From NCBI RefSeq assembly GCF_036452155.1, contig NZ_JAWJZY010000003.1: 64,000 nt of DNA. One strand, written 5' to 3'. Positions 54,901 through 63,699 of the stretch are shown one piece after another (positions within the stretch are counted from its first letter, which is position 1; each line of letters begins with the position of its first letter). Source of the DNA: Sorlinia euscelidii. Its GTDB lineage: Bacteria > Pseudomonadota > Alphaproteobacteria > Acetobacterales > Acetobacteraceae. The position numbers and the translations under genes are program-made. Below the pieces are notes generated by a model. The model was not told the DNA's origin. It did no database searches and worked only from the letters and a program-made list of their open reading frames with translations.

Positions 54901-56419
54901 GCGCCTCCAGCAAACCGACACGACATCCCTGCGCGCCGAATTGCAGGAGGTTGAGGAAGCGCAAGCGCAGCAATTGCGGAAGCGGGACGCCATTCAAGCG
55001 GATTTTGATGCGTCTGAAGCCCGAAAAGCCCAGCTTGAGCGGACGAAGACAGATCTCCTGACGACGCTTCGCACATTGCAGGATCACCGACTTTCCCGTC
55101 AGGGCACGCTGGCAGCGCTTGATGAGAGGTCAGACGCGCTGGGAAAGCGTCGCACCCTGGCGGAAGAGGCTTTGCACGCCCTTCCCCCGCCAATGGACCA
55201 CGCGGAGGATATCGCCGCCCTTGATGCGGCGCGTGAGACGGAGCAAACGCTTCGGGTCAGGCGCGATGGGCTTCGGGAGAAAAAAACCACTCTTGCCGCC
55301 GCTTTGCAGGACGCAAAATTACGGCAGGAGACGGAGTCATCCCGCCTTGCATTGCATGAGGCGCAAATCGCGACTTATCAGTCCGACCTTGCCCGCCTCG
55401 CCGCGCATGATGCGCGCCTGTCGGAGGAGCAAAATCTCATTGCCGTTGCACGACAGAAAGCGGAGCAAGCATTCTCCCCCCTTGAGGCGCGCCTCACGGA
55501 GACATGCCAGCATTATGAGACATTGCGGGCACAGTTGGAGAGAAGTCGCGACGCCTCTATGTCGCTGGGACACGCTATCCGGGAAACGGAAACAGCGCTG
55601 AATGAGGCGCAGGCAGAGATTGAGCGCGCGGCAGAAAAACATCTTCAGGCCAGCACGATGCGGGATCGCCTTCTCGACTCACCCCCACCCGCACCGTGTA
55701 AAACCGCGCCGGAGGATATTTCGGAGCGGGCCGAGCAGAATTTGCGCCGGGTTCTGACACAAGCCGTGCAGAAACGGGATTCCCTCGGCGCCGTCAATCT
55801 CCTTGCGGAGAAGGAATTCAGAGAGATCGAGGCGCAGATCACCGCCACCCAGGCCAATATCGACGAGATCAAAGCCGCGATTGACCGCCTCCAGACCAAA
55901 ATCGCCCATTTGAATAATGAGGGCCGCAAAAGGCTGCGCGCGACTTTCAAGGACGTGGATGCGCAATTCCAACGTCTTTTTACCCGAATTTTCGGCGGTG
56001 GAAAAGCTAATCTGGCCCTTGTCGGCGGGGATGACCCGTTAGAGGCAGGTCTTGAAATCTATGCCCAACCGCCGGGTAAAAAACTTTCGACACTCTCCCT
56101 CTTGTCAGGCGGTGAGCAGGCTTTGACGGCGCTTTCCCTTCTATTTGCGACATTTGCTTGCGAACCTGCCCCGATCTGCATCCTTGATGAGGTCGATGCC
56201 CCACTGGATGAAGCCAATACCGTGCGGCTCTGCGCGCTTGTTCGGGATATGACATCGCAATATGGCGTTCAATTTATGATCGTGACGCATCAGCAGGTCA
56301 CGATGGCCCATATGGATCGGCTTTACGGCGTCACCATGCAGGAGCGCGGCGTCAGTCGCATTCTCTCCGTCGATCTGTCTCATGCAATTGAGATGGCGGA
56401 AACTGTCAAATCGGATTAG
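51911..56419 (+). CDS. smc: Chromosome segregation ATPase SMC (unusually long)
   Basis: 1502 residues. Walker A GPNGCGKSNIVEAF is at 33-46. The ABC signature is LSLLSGGEQALTALSL (~1400) and Walker B PICILDEVDAPLDEAN (~1425). Between them run long heptad coiled coils (~170-660 and ~820-1330) around a hinge domain at ~690-800 (LIEIPP-like, GQALVSREGAIWRWDGYRQ). Typical SMCs have ~1150-1200 residues, so the arms are about 1.3 times longer. It organises chromosome arms together with ScpA and ScpB, which are not in this window. No frameshift is visible. Confidence 0.95.
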   Translation: MKASFTALRIAGFKSFADPVTVDLRPGLTAIVGPNGCGKSNIVEAFRWIMGESSARALRGGESDDLIFAGTVARPARNLVEVSLVIENARGLAAAPHHEEDTLEIIRTAKRGAGSDFRINGRPARAHDVTQIFADLSLGGRSLAIVSQNRIGALIDAKPIDRRSLLENAAGISGLHFRRRDAQLKLRQAEANLQRAEDATFQLAERRDTLEAQSASALAYREAVETIRAVEAHLHAVQLARADAQITGCAAATQAALAKIASSEKTLQHLSDRRQTEAEQTVKWEIESETTRNAIETLRLAIEKERQIMAQNESDQKRIHAAISAAQEERNRLQQRIDAMSAEVQACHETIRTLAAQLSQLPKDIADCDADLKEAEMLRDKAMRTREAQEQSFMQVRIKADALNRQRLEAERLCASIDAELADCHRQREEERAAIPRVEDIETLETRITENDEAAASVQDALEVQKAALRQMQIQGESTARRLYALKQDIALRAAEHKRLTARRDALNAQLLKAEERQKEATAAVVSEAQRQALETHQEEARKRVAALRLEEATLGQAWRDAGDALAAQRLSHDTALQQRSFLQRQRESAERALHSLTRQLRDAVQKRATHQAARIDEDRLRDASSQARAARKRRDTSQKNVLKLRQLCAAYQKELRAAEDAVLQLESTRIRHQAEQSGLEGTAVEAPGTGRLLDLLEIPPALTAALGVAFQSGLDAQLAAPQAQRSWEELPARDCGGFPEDVTPLNRCINAPAALQTFLSATGLVPSAARGAALHATLKPGQALVSREGAIWRWDGYRQTSDLPSEAALRLQNKARHAALTALISAVSAQFEAATQQRDNLGKNLTESVRRLDAAETDYLDAETQCKQCADALTELENRQSQYEALHALLESQCAALARQEQAAQAQFDQAAEDLGQLADEEGIAARLLAAQQIYDEAVQRHETCWSALRAAVKAENQAQQTCEQSLAHHRAASAQLEDLAQQIATLRAERVDLETRLQQTDTTSLRAELQEVEEAQAQQLRKRDAIQADFDASEARKAQLERTKTDLLTTLRTLQDHRLSRQGTLAALDERSDALGKRRTLAEEALHALPPPMDHAEDIAALDAARETEQTLRVRRDGLREKKTTLAAALQDAKLRQETESSRLALHEAQIATYQSDLARLAAHDARLSEEQNLIAVARQKAEQAFSPLEARLTETCQHYETLRAQLERSRDASMSLGHAIRETETALNEAQAEIERAAEKHLQASTMRDRLLDSPPPAPCKTAPEDISERAEQNLRRVLTQAVQKRDSLGAVNLLAEKEFREIEAQITATQANIDEIKAAIDRLQTKIAHLNNEGRKRLRATFKDVDAQFQRLFTRIFGGGKANLALVGGDDPLEAGLEIYAQPPGKKLSTLSLLSGGEQALTALSLLFATFACEPAPICILDEVDAPLDEANTVRLCALVRDMTSQYGVQFMIVTHQQVTMAHMDRLYGVTMQERGVSRILSVDLSHAIEMAETVKSD

Positions 56420-57244
56420 TAAGGAAGGACGTGTCGCGAAATATTCGGGATGCATATTGCAATCTCACGGCAAGGATCTCCCCACCATCCATCCATTTCT
56501 GCCAGACGGGTTCAGTTTTATTGACGCGATCACCGAGCGCGGCATCCGTGTTATCGGCGATGTACATGGTGATATCCAAAGCTTTATACACGCGACATCG
56601 ACCGATCGCTTTATTATTCAGCTCGGAGATCTCGTCGATTACGGCCCCGATAGTGAGGCCACATTATATCTCATGCTTCGTATTGTGCGGGAGGGGCGTG
56701 GGATTTTCATCCTCGGCAATCACGACCGTAAACTCGCCCGCGTGCTCAGCGGGCGTCGCCCCCACATTGACAGCCAGTTAGAGAAGACATTGCAGCAGAT
56801 TGCTGCCGGTCCGCACCTTCTCAAACAGGATGAGCTCGCCGCCGCATTGAATAATGCACCGGCCTGGATTGTGGTGCATCGCACGATTTTCGTGCATGGC
56901 GCTTTCCATCCCGCCATGTTGAGATCATCACCCTATGGCGCGACCCAGCGCATGACGCCGATATTCTCACGCGCTTTATTTGGTGAGACGACACGTCACA
57001 TCCAGCCTGACGGCTATCCGGAGCGGACTTTGCGGTGGGTCGATTTTATTGAGGCGGGATATCATGTTTATTGCGGGCATGATAACCGCTCCCTCAATGG
57101 CCTGCCTTATGTCAAGACCGGCGCCAAAGGGGGATGGCAACGTTTCTGGACCTGGGGGCCGGCAAAGGCGGACATCTCGCCTGGATGGACCTCGCGCCGG
57201 AAGCCATCCTGCCCGGGCGTCACGCGATGAATGCATTTTTGTGA
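56382..57244 (+). pseudogene. Metallophosphoesterase, C-terminal frameshift
   Basis: The PPP-like phosphatase core is clear: VIGDVHGDIQSF, IQLGDLVDYGPDSEA and IFILGNHDRKLA, with later metal-ligand regions WIVVHRTIFVHGAFH and VYCGHDN. The first frame drifts after TGAKGG into a Trp-rich tail ending at 57230. The next frame gives MATFLDLGAGKGGHLAWMDL, ending at 57244. Restoring one G in the run 57129-57133 joins them. The start is uncertain: the frame opens 38 bp inside smc, but the best ribosome site (AAGGAAGG) lies before a GTG at 56431 in another frame, hinting at a second indel. Substrate unknown. Confidence 0.75.
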
Positions 57245-57358
57245 CACGGAAAGACGAGCGCCCGCCATCGCCGTGAAAAGCGCGAGGACAGGCGGCATCG
57301 TGCATCATACCCCCTTTAATGCTATGACCCGTTATTTCCCGAACTGACGCAGAGACTC

Positions 57359-57667
57359 ATGAACGAAGAAGACGCCCTCAAAATTCTGGAAGAACATCGT
57401 CGCAGCATCGACAATATCGACGCCGCCCTGATTTACATGCTGGCGGAACGCTTCAAGCAGACGCAGGAAGTCGGCCGGTTGAAAGCCAAAGCGGGGCTGG
57501 AACCGGCTGACCCGGCCCGAGAAGCCCGGCAGATCGCCCGTTTGCGAGACCTAGCGGGCTCAGCCGCCCTTAACCCGGATTTTGCTGAAAAATTCCTGTC
57601 TTTCATCATCCGTGAAGTGATCCAGCATCACGCGCACATCGCGCAGATTCATCAGGAAGAGACCTGA
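57359..57667 (+). CDS. Chorismate mutase, AroQ class
   Basis: 102 residues. A helical AroQ domain: LEEHRRSIDNIDAALIYMLAERF with the first arginine and the Asp pair, then EVGRLKAKAGLEPADPAREA and a C-terminal LSFIIREVIQHH. It converts chorismate to prephenate for Phe and Tyr synthesis. It is stand-alone with no dehydratase fused. Follows the metallophosphoesterase by ~115 bp and precedes the histidine phosphatase by 32 bp. Confidence 0.93.
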   Translation: MNEEDALKILEEHRRSIDNIDAALIYMLAERFKQTQEVGRLKAKAGLEPADPAREARQIARLRDLAGSAALNPDFAEKFLSFIIREVIQHHAHIAQIHQEET

Positions 57668-57699
57668 TTTTTTTCAATTTTCGGCTTGGATGGCACGAT

Positions 57700-58233
57700 A
57701 TGCAGCGTTACCTGATTTTGATCCGTCACGCCGAGGCGTCTCAGAATTTCGGCACCCCGGATTTGGATCGCGCGCTTTCAACAAACGGTGAGGCCCAGGC
57801 CCAATCCGTCGCGAAATGGGTCACGCCATTTCTGGACGCGGATCGCCGCCATATTCAATTTATCATTAGCCCGGCCCTGCGCACCCGGCAAACGGCGCAG
57901 GCGCTGTTTCAACGTTATGGATGTAGGGAAAATTGCGTCTATGACCCCACCCTCTACCAGACAGATGAGAATGGGATCTGGCGCCTGGTTAATGAGGCGG
58001 GGGACGCGCCTTCGCATCTGGTGATTATCGGGCATAATCCGGCCTTGGGTCGCTTTGTGCGCGGGGTTGCGCAGCCGGCAGCTTCAAACAATGGCGAGTC
58101 TGATCTGGAGTTATCAGCTTTTGCGCCATCATCATGTTGCGTCATGGTGACCCGAACCGACTGGTCCGCCCTGCGCCCCCAGGATCTGACGATCCACGCT
58201 TTCCGTGATTCGGCCGCGGAGGACGCCCGTTAA
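57700..58233 (+). CDS. SixA-like histidine phosphatase
   Basis: 177 residues. The RHG-type motif is LIRHAEASQN (catalytic histidine within RHA), with a second histidine in VIIGHNPALGRFV. SPALRTRQTAQALF supplies the arginine. Size and pattern resemble SixA phosphohistidine phosphatases, though sugar phosphatases remain possible. In the gap before citrate synthase there is GGGAGA serving the next gene. Confidence 0.9.
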   Translation: MQRYLILIRHAEASQNFGTPDLDRALSTNGEAQAQSVAKWVTPFLDADRRHIQFIISPALRTRQTAQALFQRYGCRENCVYDPTLYQTDENGIWRLVNEAGDAPSHLVIIGHNPALGRFVRGVAQPAASNNGESDLELSAFAPSSCCVMVTRTDWSALRPQDLTIHAFRDSAAEDAR

Positions 58234-58289
58234 GGGTGATCGACAAAGCGTTTGAAATGCCTATCATGCTGCCATGAAGGGAGATTGCC

Positions 58290-59597
58290 GTGCCGAAGAC
58301 AAATAATGATGACCGCGTTGTGACCCTCACCATGGGCCCCCAGGCATCCGAATTCCCCGTCATCTCCGGGACACTGGGCCCGGATGGCGTCGATTTTCGT
58401 AAATTGACGGCGGCGACCGGCGTTTTCAGTTTTGACCCTGGCTATGGGGAAACAGCTTCCTGCACCAGCGCCATCACTTTCATTGATGGGGATCAGGGCG
58501 TACTCCTGCACCGGGGTTACCCGATCGAACAGCTCGCTGAACACGCCTCCTACACCGAGACAGCCTATCTTCTTTTATATGGGGAGCTCCCCAGCAGGCA
58601 GCAGCTCTCCGATTTTGATGCGCATCTCAGCGAGCAGGCCCTCTTGCATGAGCAGATCCGCAATTTCTTCAACGGCTTCAGGCGCGACACCCATCCGATG
58701 GCGATCCTTTGCGGGACGGTCGCGGCGCTCTCGGGATTCTATGCGGATGGGATCGACATTTCTCATCCCGCCTCACGTGATCTTTCATGCCGGCGGCTGA
58801 TCGCCAAAATCCCGACGATTGCGGCCTGGGCCTATCGATACACGCAGGGCGAGACATTTATCTATCCGAAAAGCAATTTCGGGTTCGCTGAAAATTTCCT
58901 CTCCATGATGTTCGCGCGTCCGGACCGGAAATATGTCGTCAAACCCGTGCTGGCCCGTGCGCTGGACCGAATATTTATTCTTCATGCGGACCATGAGCAG
59001 AATGCCTCAACCTCTACCGTACGATTGGTCGGCTCCACCGGCGCGAACCCTTTTGCGTGCATCGCGGCAGGTATCGCCGCTTTATGGGGCCCTGCACATG
59101 GGGGCGCAAATGAAGCCGTCCTGTCCATGCTGACCGCCATCGGTGATAAGAAAAACATTCCGCAATTTATTGAGCAGGTGAAAAACAAGGATTCCGGCAT
59201 TCGCCTGATGGGATTTGGTCATCGCGTCTATAAAAGCTTTGACCCACGCGCGCAGATTTTGGCACAGACTTATCGCGAGGTGATTGAGGAGCTGAACCTT
59301 GACCATGACCCGCTTTTCGACCTTGCGACAGAGCTGGAACGCATTGCGCGGAGTGACGATTATTTCGTCTCCCGCCAGCTTTACCCGAATGTCGATTTCT
59401 ATTCCGGATTGATTCTCAAAGCCCTGGGCATACCTGTTTCAATGTTCACCGTTTTATTCGCGGTGGCGCGGACTTCAGGTTGGGTCAGCCAGTGGAAAGA
59501 GATGATTGAGGCCCCGGGCCAGCGTATCGGGCGGCCGCGTCAGATCTACACAGGGGCAAGGAAACGCGATTTACGACCTTTATCTGATCGCCCATAA
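58290..59597 (+). CDS. gltA: Citrate synthase (type II)
   Basis: 435 residues, standard for the bacterial NADH-sensitive type. YRGYPIEQLAE-like HRGYPIEQLAEHA sits near 75, catalytic His in LHADHEQNAST (about 232) and MGFGHRVYKSFDPRA (about 310), and the aspartate in NVDFYSGLI. It condenses oxaloacetate with acetyl-CoA in the TCA cycle. Start GTG 58290 with GGGAGA 5-6 bases upstream. Neighbours are unrelated in metabolism. Confidence 0.97.
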   Translation: MPKTNNDDRVVTLTMGPQASEFPVISGTLGPDGVDFRKLTAATGVFSFDPGYGETASCTSAITFIDGDQGVLLHRGYPIEQLAEHASYTETAYLLLYGELPSRQQLSDFDAHLSEQALLHEQIRNFFNGFRRDTHPMAILCGTVAALSGFYADGIDISHPASRDLSCRRLIAKIPTIAAWAYRYTQGETFIYPKSNFGFAENFLSMMFARPDRKYVVKPVLARALDRIFILHADHEQNASTSTVRLVGSTGANPFACIAAGIAALWGPAHGGANEAVLSMLTAIGDKKNIPQFIEQVKNKDSGIRLMGFGHRVYKSFDPRAQILAQTYREVIEELNLDHDPLFDLATELERIARSDDYFVSRQLYPNVDFYSGLILKALGIPVSMFTVLFAVARTSGWVSQWKEMIEAPGQRIGRPRQIYTGARKRDLRPLSDRP

Positions 59598-59638
59598 GGC
59601 GGCGGGGGTTGCGCTGCCGGTGGAGAAGCCCTGAGGGC

Positions 59639-59875
59639 TCAGCACTCACATCCGCGCGTCGCGCCGCGATCCTGCCGCACAATGTGATGATCAATCCATT
59701 CCGAGACGAGAAGCCGCGCTTCACTGATTGACGCCTCGGGGTGGTAGATCCGATAAAGGGTTGTGCAGGCATCGAAGGCCTGACGGTCGGCCTGACCATG
59801 CTCAGTGAGCTCGGCATAGGCGGTAATGACAGCGCGCTCACAATTGCGCGTGATATGATCTATATTGACGTTCAC
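59639..59875 (-). CDS. Small hypothetical protein
   Basis: 78 residues, soluble. The compact helical pattern AVITAYAELTEHGQADRQAFDACTTL then YHPEASISEARLLVSEWIDHH and a Cys-containing tail have the look of a real protein, but I do not know a named family. GTG start with AAGGACA 9 bases upstream. It converges with gltA and diverges from pyrE. A pair of short repeats (AGCCC/GGGCT, 59627-59639) just beyond its stop could act as a weak terminator for gltA. Confidence 0.65.
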   Translation of the reverse strand: MNVNIDHITRNCERAVITAYAELTEHGQADRQAFDACTTLYRIYHPEASISEARLLVSEWIDHHIVRQDRGATRGCEC

Positions 59876-60074
59876 GGAGCGGTGTCCTTATGCGCGGCGA
59901 ATTCAACAAGGTTGCAGATTAAAACTCTTTTGAGATCGCTGGCAAGTGGTGCACGCGGGTTTTACCGCCCTCTTTGCAAGAGATCCTTGATGACTGGCGA
60001 TGATGCAACAGCTTAACACTTTGCGCGGCGGCGAAAACCCGTTATTTTCGGGCAAATTTGATGGAGATTTTGTG

Positions 60075-60830
60075 ATGGCCCTTACCGGCACACCTCAAGG
60101 ACATATGACTGTCAGCCCGACACAATGGGACCGCGATGCGGCATTGACCACTGCCAAAATTCTCCTTGAGATCAAAGCGATCAACTTCCGACCGAAAGAT
60201 CCTTACACTTTGACGTCGGGTTGGAAGTCGCCGGTTTATATTGATTGCCGTAAAATCATCTTCTTCCCCCGCGCCCGCGCCAAAATTATTGAGCTCGCGG
60301 TAGAAAAAATCGGTCGGCATATCGGTTATGAAAGTCTTGACTGTGTTGTCGGCGGTGAAACAGCTGGCATCCCGTTCGCGGCCTGGATTGCGGACCGACT
60401 GATGACCCCCATGGCCTATGTGCGTAAAAAACCCAAGGGTTTCGGCCGAAATGCGCAGATTGAAGGCGATGTACCCGAGAACATGCGCACCCTGCTTGTC
60501 GAGGATCTGACAACAGACGGGGCCTCCAAAGTGCGTTTCGCCGAAGCGCTGCGCAAGGCAGGCGCGGTTGTTGATCATACTTTCGTGGTGTTTTTCTACG
60601 GTGTTTTCCCCGGCGCTCAAAAAACCTTGAATGAGCTTGGCATCAACCTCCACGCGCTTTGCACCTGGTGGGACGTGATTGAAGCCTGCGCCAGCAAAAA
60701 TTATTTTTCAGAGCGCGATATTTCTGAAGTCCGGCGCTTCCTTGAAGATCCCTGCAAATGGTCCGGCAGCCATGGCGGGGTCAGCAGCGTTGAGGAAGCA
60801 CTTGCCTTTAAGAATCGTACCGAAAGCTGA
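60075..60830 (+). CDS. pyrE: Orotate phosphoribosyltransferase
   Basis: 251 residues from ATG 60075 (GGAGAT ~9 bases upstream); a longer frame from 60000 is less convincing. YTLTSGWKSPVYIDCRK starts the core, GGETAGIPFAAWIAD and VRKKPKGFGRNAQIEG follow, and the PRPP motif is LLVEDLTTDGAS. It makes OMP from orotate and PRPP in pyrimidine synthesis. murI begins 3 bp after its stop. Confidence 0.95.
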   Translation: MALTGTPQGHMTVSPTQWDRDAALTTAKILLEIKAINFRPKDPYTLTSGWKSPVYIDCRKIIFFPRARAKIIELAVEKIGRHIGYESLDCVVGGETAGIPFAAWIADRLMTPMAYVRKKPKGFGRNAQIEGDVPENMRTLLVEDLTTDGASKVRFAEALRKAGAVVDHTFVVFFYGVFPGAQKTLNELGINLHALCTWWDVIEACASKNYFSERDISEVRRFLEDPCKWSGSHGGVSSVEEALAFKNRTES

Positions 60831-60832
60831 AG

Positions 60833-61693
60833 ATGACGCCATCCCCATCCCCCCGACATGTTCTGGTTTTCGATTCCGGTATCGGGGGTTTGGGTGTCGT
60901 GAATGCGCTGCGCCAGATGGGAGACATCGCGCTCCGCATTGATTATCTGGCGGATAATGCGGTGTTTCCCTATGGCGAGCAGCCAGACGAGATGTTATCG
61001 GCGCGCATCATCTCCCTTATTCATGCGGCTGTCCGTGCGGGCCAGCCAGACGCCGTTATTATCGCCTGTAATACCGCCAGCACTTTGGCTTTGGGCGCGC
61101 TGCGCGACGCATTGACCGTGCCTTTTATCGGCTGCGTGCCACCGGTGCGCTGGGCTGCGCGTGAAACGAAAACCGGTATTTTTGCTATACTTGCGACGGC
61201 GGCGACGGCACGCCGCCCCTATCTGGCCGCCCTCAAAGAGGATTTTGCCCCGAAAGAGATCATGATCATCCATGGTGGGCGCCAACTGGCCGATCTGGCG
61301 GAGCGCGCTTTTGTGGGGGAGGCCATATCGCAGGATGCGGTGCGGGCGGAGCTTGATGCCGTCTTTACCCAGCTACATGGGGAGCAAGTTGATGTGATTG
61401 GGCTTGGATGCACACATTATACATTTCTGCGTGAAGCGTTACAAAGTGCGAGCCCCCCTCACGTCACCCTTCTGGACCCTGCAGAGGCGGTTGCTCGTCA
61501 GGCCCTCAAAATCCTCGCTGAACAGCCCACGCACATGAAGGACGACGCGTCGGTAACCAACATAGCGGGCAAGGGGCGCTTTATGATGACGGCAGCACCT
61601 TGTGACCCTGGCAGCCTGCGCAAGGCCATCAAACGTTTCGGCTACGAGGATTTCAGTCTCTGGGACAGTGACAAAGCGTCGCTGCCCGATTAA
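60833..61693 (+). CDS. murI: Glutamate racemase
   Basis: 286 residues. VFDSGIGGLGVVNALR near residue 10 holds the aspartate and serine, IIACNTASTLALGAL the first catalytic cysteine, and IGLGCTHYTFLREAL the second. It supplies D-glutamate for peptidoglycan. It is translationally close to pyrE (3 bp). Its TAA stop overlaps the TAA of the convergent ispB-like gene on the palindrome TTAA. Confidence 0.96.
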   Translation: MTPSPSPRHVLVFDSGIGGLGVVNALRQMGDIALRIDYLADNAVFPYGEQPDEMLSARIISLIHAAVRAGQPDAVIIACNTASTLALGALRDALTVPFIGCVPPVRWAARETKTGIFAILATAATARRPYLAALKEDFAPKEIMIIHGGRQLADLAERAFVGEAISQDAVRAELDAVFTQLHGEQVDVIGLGCTHYTFLREALQSASPPHVTLLDPAEAVARQALKILAEQPTHMKDDASVTNIAGKGRFMMTAAPCDPGSLRKAIKRFGYEDFSLWDSDKASLPD

Positions 61694-62691
61694 TGCGCCC
61701 GCCTGGCCGCATATAAGGCGGTGTCCGAAAGCAGGGATTTAATGTCACTCTCAGGGAAGACATCAAGTGCCGCGACGGCTTTCTCCGCAAAAAACTGGGC
61801 GCGGCGCATTGTCTCCTCAACGGCATGGGTTTTCTGGATCAGGCGCAGCGCTTCGGCCAGATCTGTCTCCTGCCATTTCCCCTCATTCACCACGCGTTCC
61901 CAAAATTGGCGGTCTTTTCCCTCCGCCTGGCGGAAAGCGACGAGGAGTGGCAGCGTGATCTTGCCTTCCCGAAGATCATCACCAACGGTTTTACCGAGCA
62001 CTTTCTCATCCGCCACGTAATCCAGCGCATCATCGACGAGTTGAAACGCGATCCCGAGATGGGTGCCGAAATCCTCGACAGCTTTTTCATCTTTGGGCGG
62101 GCTGTCCGCGATGATCGCACCCACCCGGCACGCAGCTGCAAATAATGCCGCCGTCTTGCCATGGATAACTTTGAGATAAGTGTCTTCGGAAGTCGCCAGA
62201 TCATTCTGCATCGACATTTGCAGCACTTCCCCTTCCGCGATCGTCGCCGCCGCCTGGGAAAGTACGGCCATGACGGGCAAAGACCCATCCTCCGTCATGA
62301 GCTGGAAGGATCGTGCAAACAGAAAATCGCCGACAAGGACGGAAGCCTTGTTACCGAACACGGCGTTCGCTGAAGCTGCACCGCGCCGTAAGACACTTTC
62401 ATCAACAACATCATCATGCAGCAATGTGGCCGTATGGATAAATTCCACACAGGCGGCGAGGCCGACATGGCGCCTGCGCTGCGGCGATGGGTGATAGCCG
62501 CATAAATAGGCGGAGGCCAACGTCAGAAGGGGGCGCAACCTCTTCCCGCCCGCCGCCACCAGATGCGCCCCCAATTGGGGGATGAGCGGCACCGGGCTTT
62601 GCATGCGCGCCACGATTTCACGGTTGCAGGCTTCCATATCCTCCCTGAGATAATTGAATAAAGCTTGCAGCGCGACGTCGTCCTTGCTCAT
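61690..62691 (-). CDS. ispB: Long-chain polyprenyl diphosphate synthase
   Basis: 333 residues from ATG 62691, which has GAAGAGGA ~6 bases upstream; TTG 62745 and ATG 62724 are in frame but less well placed. The first Asp-rich motif is LLHDDVVDESVLRRG and the second QLVDDALDYVADE. The residues before the first motif (CVEFIHTATL) lack a bulky block, fitting a long product of eight to ten isoprene units for the ubiquinone tail. It uses the FPP made by the ispA product. Product length is inferred. Confidence 0.92.
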   Translation of the reverse strand: MSKDDVALQALFNYLREDMEACNREIVARMQSPVPLIPQLGAHLVAAGGKRLRPLLTLASAYLCGYHPSPQRRRHVGLAACVEFIHTATLLHDDVVDESVLRRGAASANAVFGNKASVLVGDFLFARSFQLMTEDGSLPVMAVLSQAAATIAEGEVLQMSMQNDLATSEDTYLKVIHGKTAALFAAACRVGAIIADSPPKDEKAVEDFGTHLGIAFQLVDDALDYVADEKVLGKTVGDDLREGKITLPLLVAFRQAEGKDRQFWERVVNEGKWQETDLAEALRLIQKTHAVEETMRRAQFFAEKAVAALDVFPESDIKSLLSDTALYAARRAH

Positions 62692-62755
62692 AAGATCCTC
62701 TTCAACTTTGGAGGTGGGATGCATCGTGGCATTTCTGCCCTCCAAAACGCAGTCA

Positions 62756-62791
62756 CGACCCTTTTGAGCCCTGTCAAACCCGAGAGGGTCG
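62756..62791. promoter_or_regulatory. Inverted repeat between ispB and the methyltransferase gene
   Basis: CGACCCT and AGGGTCG are 7-bp inverted copies 22 bases apart in the divergent gap. They may bind a dimeric regulator or be chance. Confidence 0.25.
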
Positions 62792-62884
62792 AAGATAAGG
62801 CGATCAACTCAACTTCACAAGGCTCCGTGATCATGCTGACTTCAGGGTGCCTGGCATGGTAAGTCGGGCGATCGCGACAACCAT

Positions 62885-63685
62885 ATGAGCGGGTCGTTAA
62901 AATTGGTCAAGCCAGAGCTATCGTCAGAGATGACGGGTGACGTCACCCACGACACGCTGCATAACGGCCGCGTCACCTACACGCAGTTTATCAACGGATA
63001 TCGAACAGGGCTGGAGCCCGTGCTGCTCGCGGCATTGGTCCCCGCGCGACCCGGCGAGTCCATCCTGGAGGCGGGTTGCGGGGCGGGTGCCGGGCTATTA
63101 TGCCTCAACGCACGTGTCTCCGACCTGCATCTGACAGGTATAGAGGCCGATGCGGACACGGTCGCTCTGGCACGCTTTAACCTCGACCGAAATCACGTCA
63201 GCGGATACACGCTTTTTCAGGCGGAAATCCCGGATATGCCGCGCTCCCTGCGTCAGACATGCCGTAATGCGAATGGGCGCTTCCATCACGCTTTCGCCAA
63301 TCCACCCTGGCACCCCTCCGGCGCGACACCGACAAGCCATCCGCGCCGCCGTCGCGCGCTGTTCTGTGATCGTAATGGCTGGTCCTGCTGGATCACCGCG
63401 CTGGCGGCCTGGGTCATGCCGGGCGGGACGCTCAGCCTCGCCCTGCCCGCTGCGGCGGTGTGTGAGGCGATGCGGTGCCTGCATGAGGCGGAGTTTGGAA
63501 GTATCACCTTGTTCCCGCTCTGGCCGAAAGCCGGGCGCCGCGCCAAAATCGTGCTTTTACAGGCGGTTCTGGGCGGCCGTGCGGGGACGGCAATATCGCC
63601 CGGGCTCATTATTCATGAGGAAAACGGGCAATATACGGCAGCGACCCGGCATGTGCTCTGTGATGGCGCGGCGCTTATCCCCTGA
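62885..63685 (+). CDS. TrmN6-like adenine N6-methyltransferase
   Basis: 266 residues. SAM motif ILEAGCGAGAGLLCLNARV near 60-78, a second acidic loop GIEADADTVALA, and NPPWHPSGATP (NPPY/W catalytic motif). It resembles YfiC/TrmN6, which methylates A37 of tRNA1-Val; another RNA or protein target cannot be excluded. ATG 62885 has no strong ribosome site. It ends close to the convergent nrdB gene. Confidence 0.85.
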   Translation: MSGSLKLVKPELSSEMTGDVTHDTLHNGRVTYTQFINGYRTGLEPVLLAALVPARPGESILEAGCGAGAGLLCLNARVSDLHLTGIEADADTVALARFNLDRNHVSGYTLFQAEIPDMPRSLRQTCRNANGRFHHAFANPPWHPSGATPTSHPRRRRALFCDRNGWSCWITALAAWVMPGGTLSLALPAAAVCEAMRCLHEAEFGSITLFPLWPKAGRRAKIVLLQAVLGGRAGTAISPGLIIHEENGQYTAATRHVLCDGAALIP

Positions 63686-63699
63686 TGGGCGGCGACATG

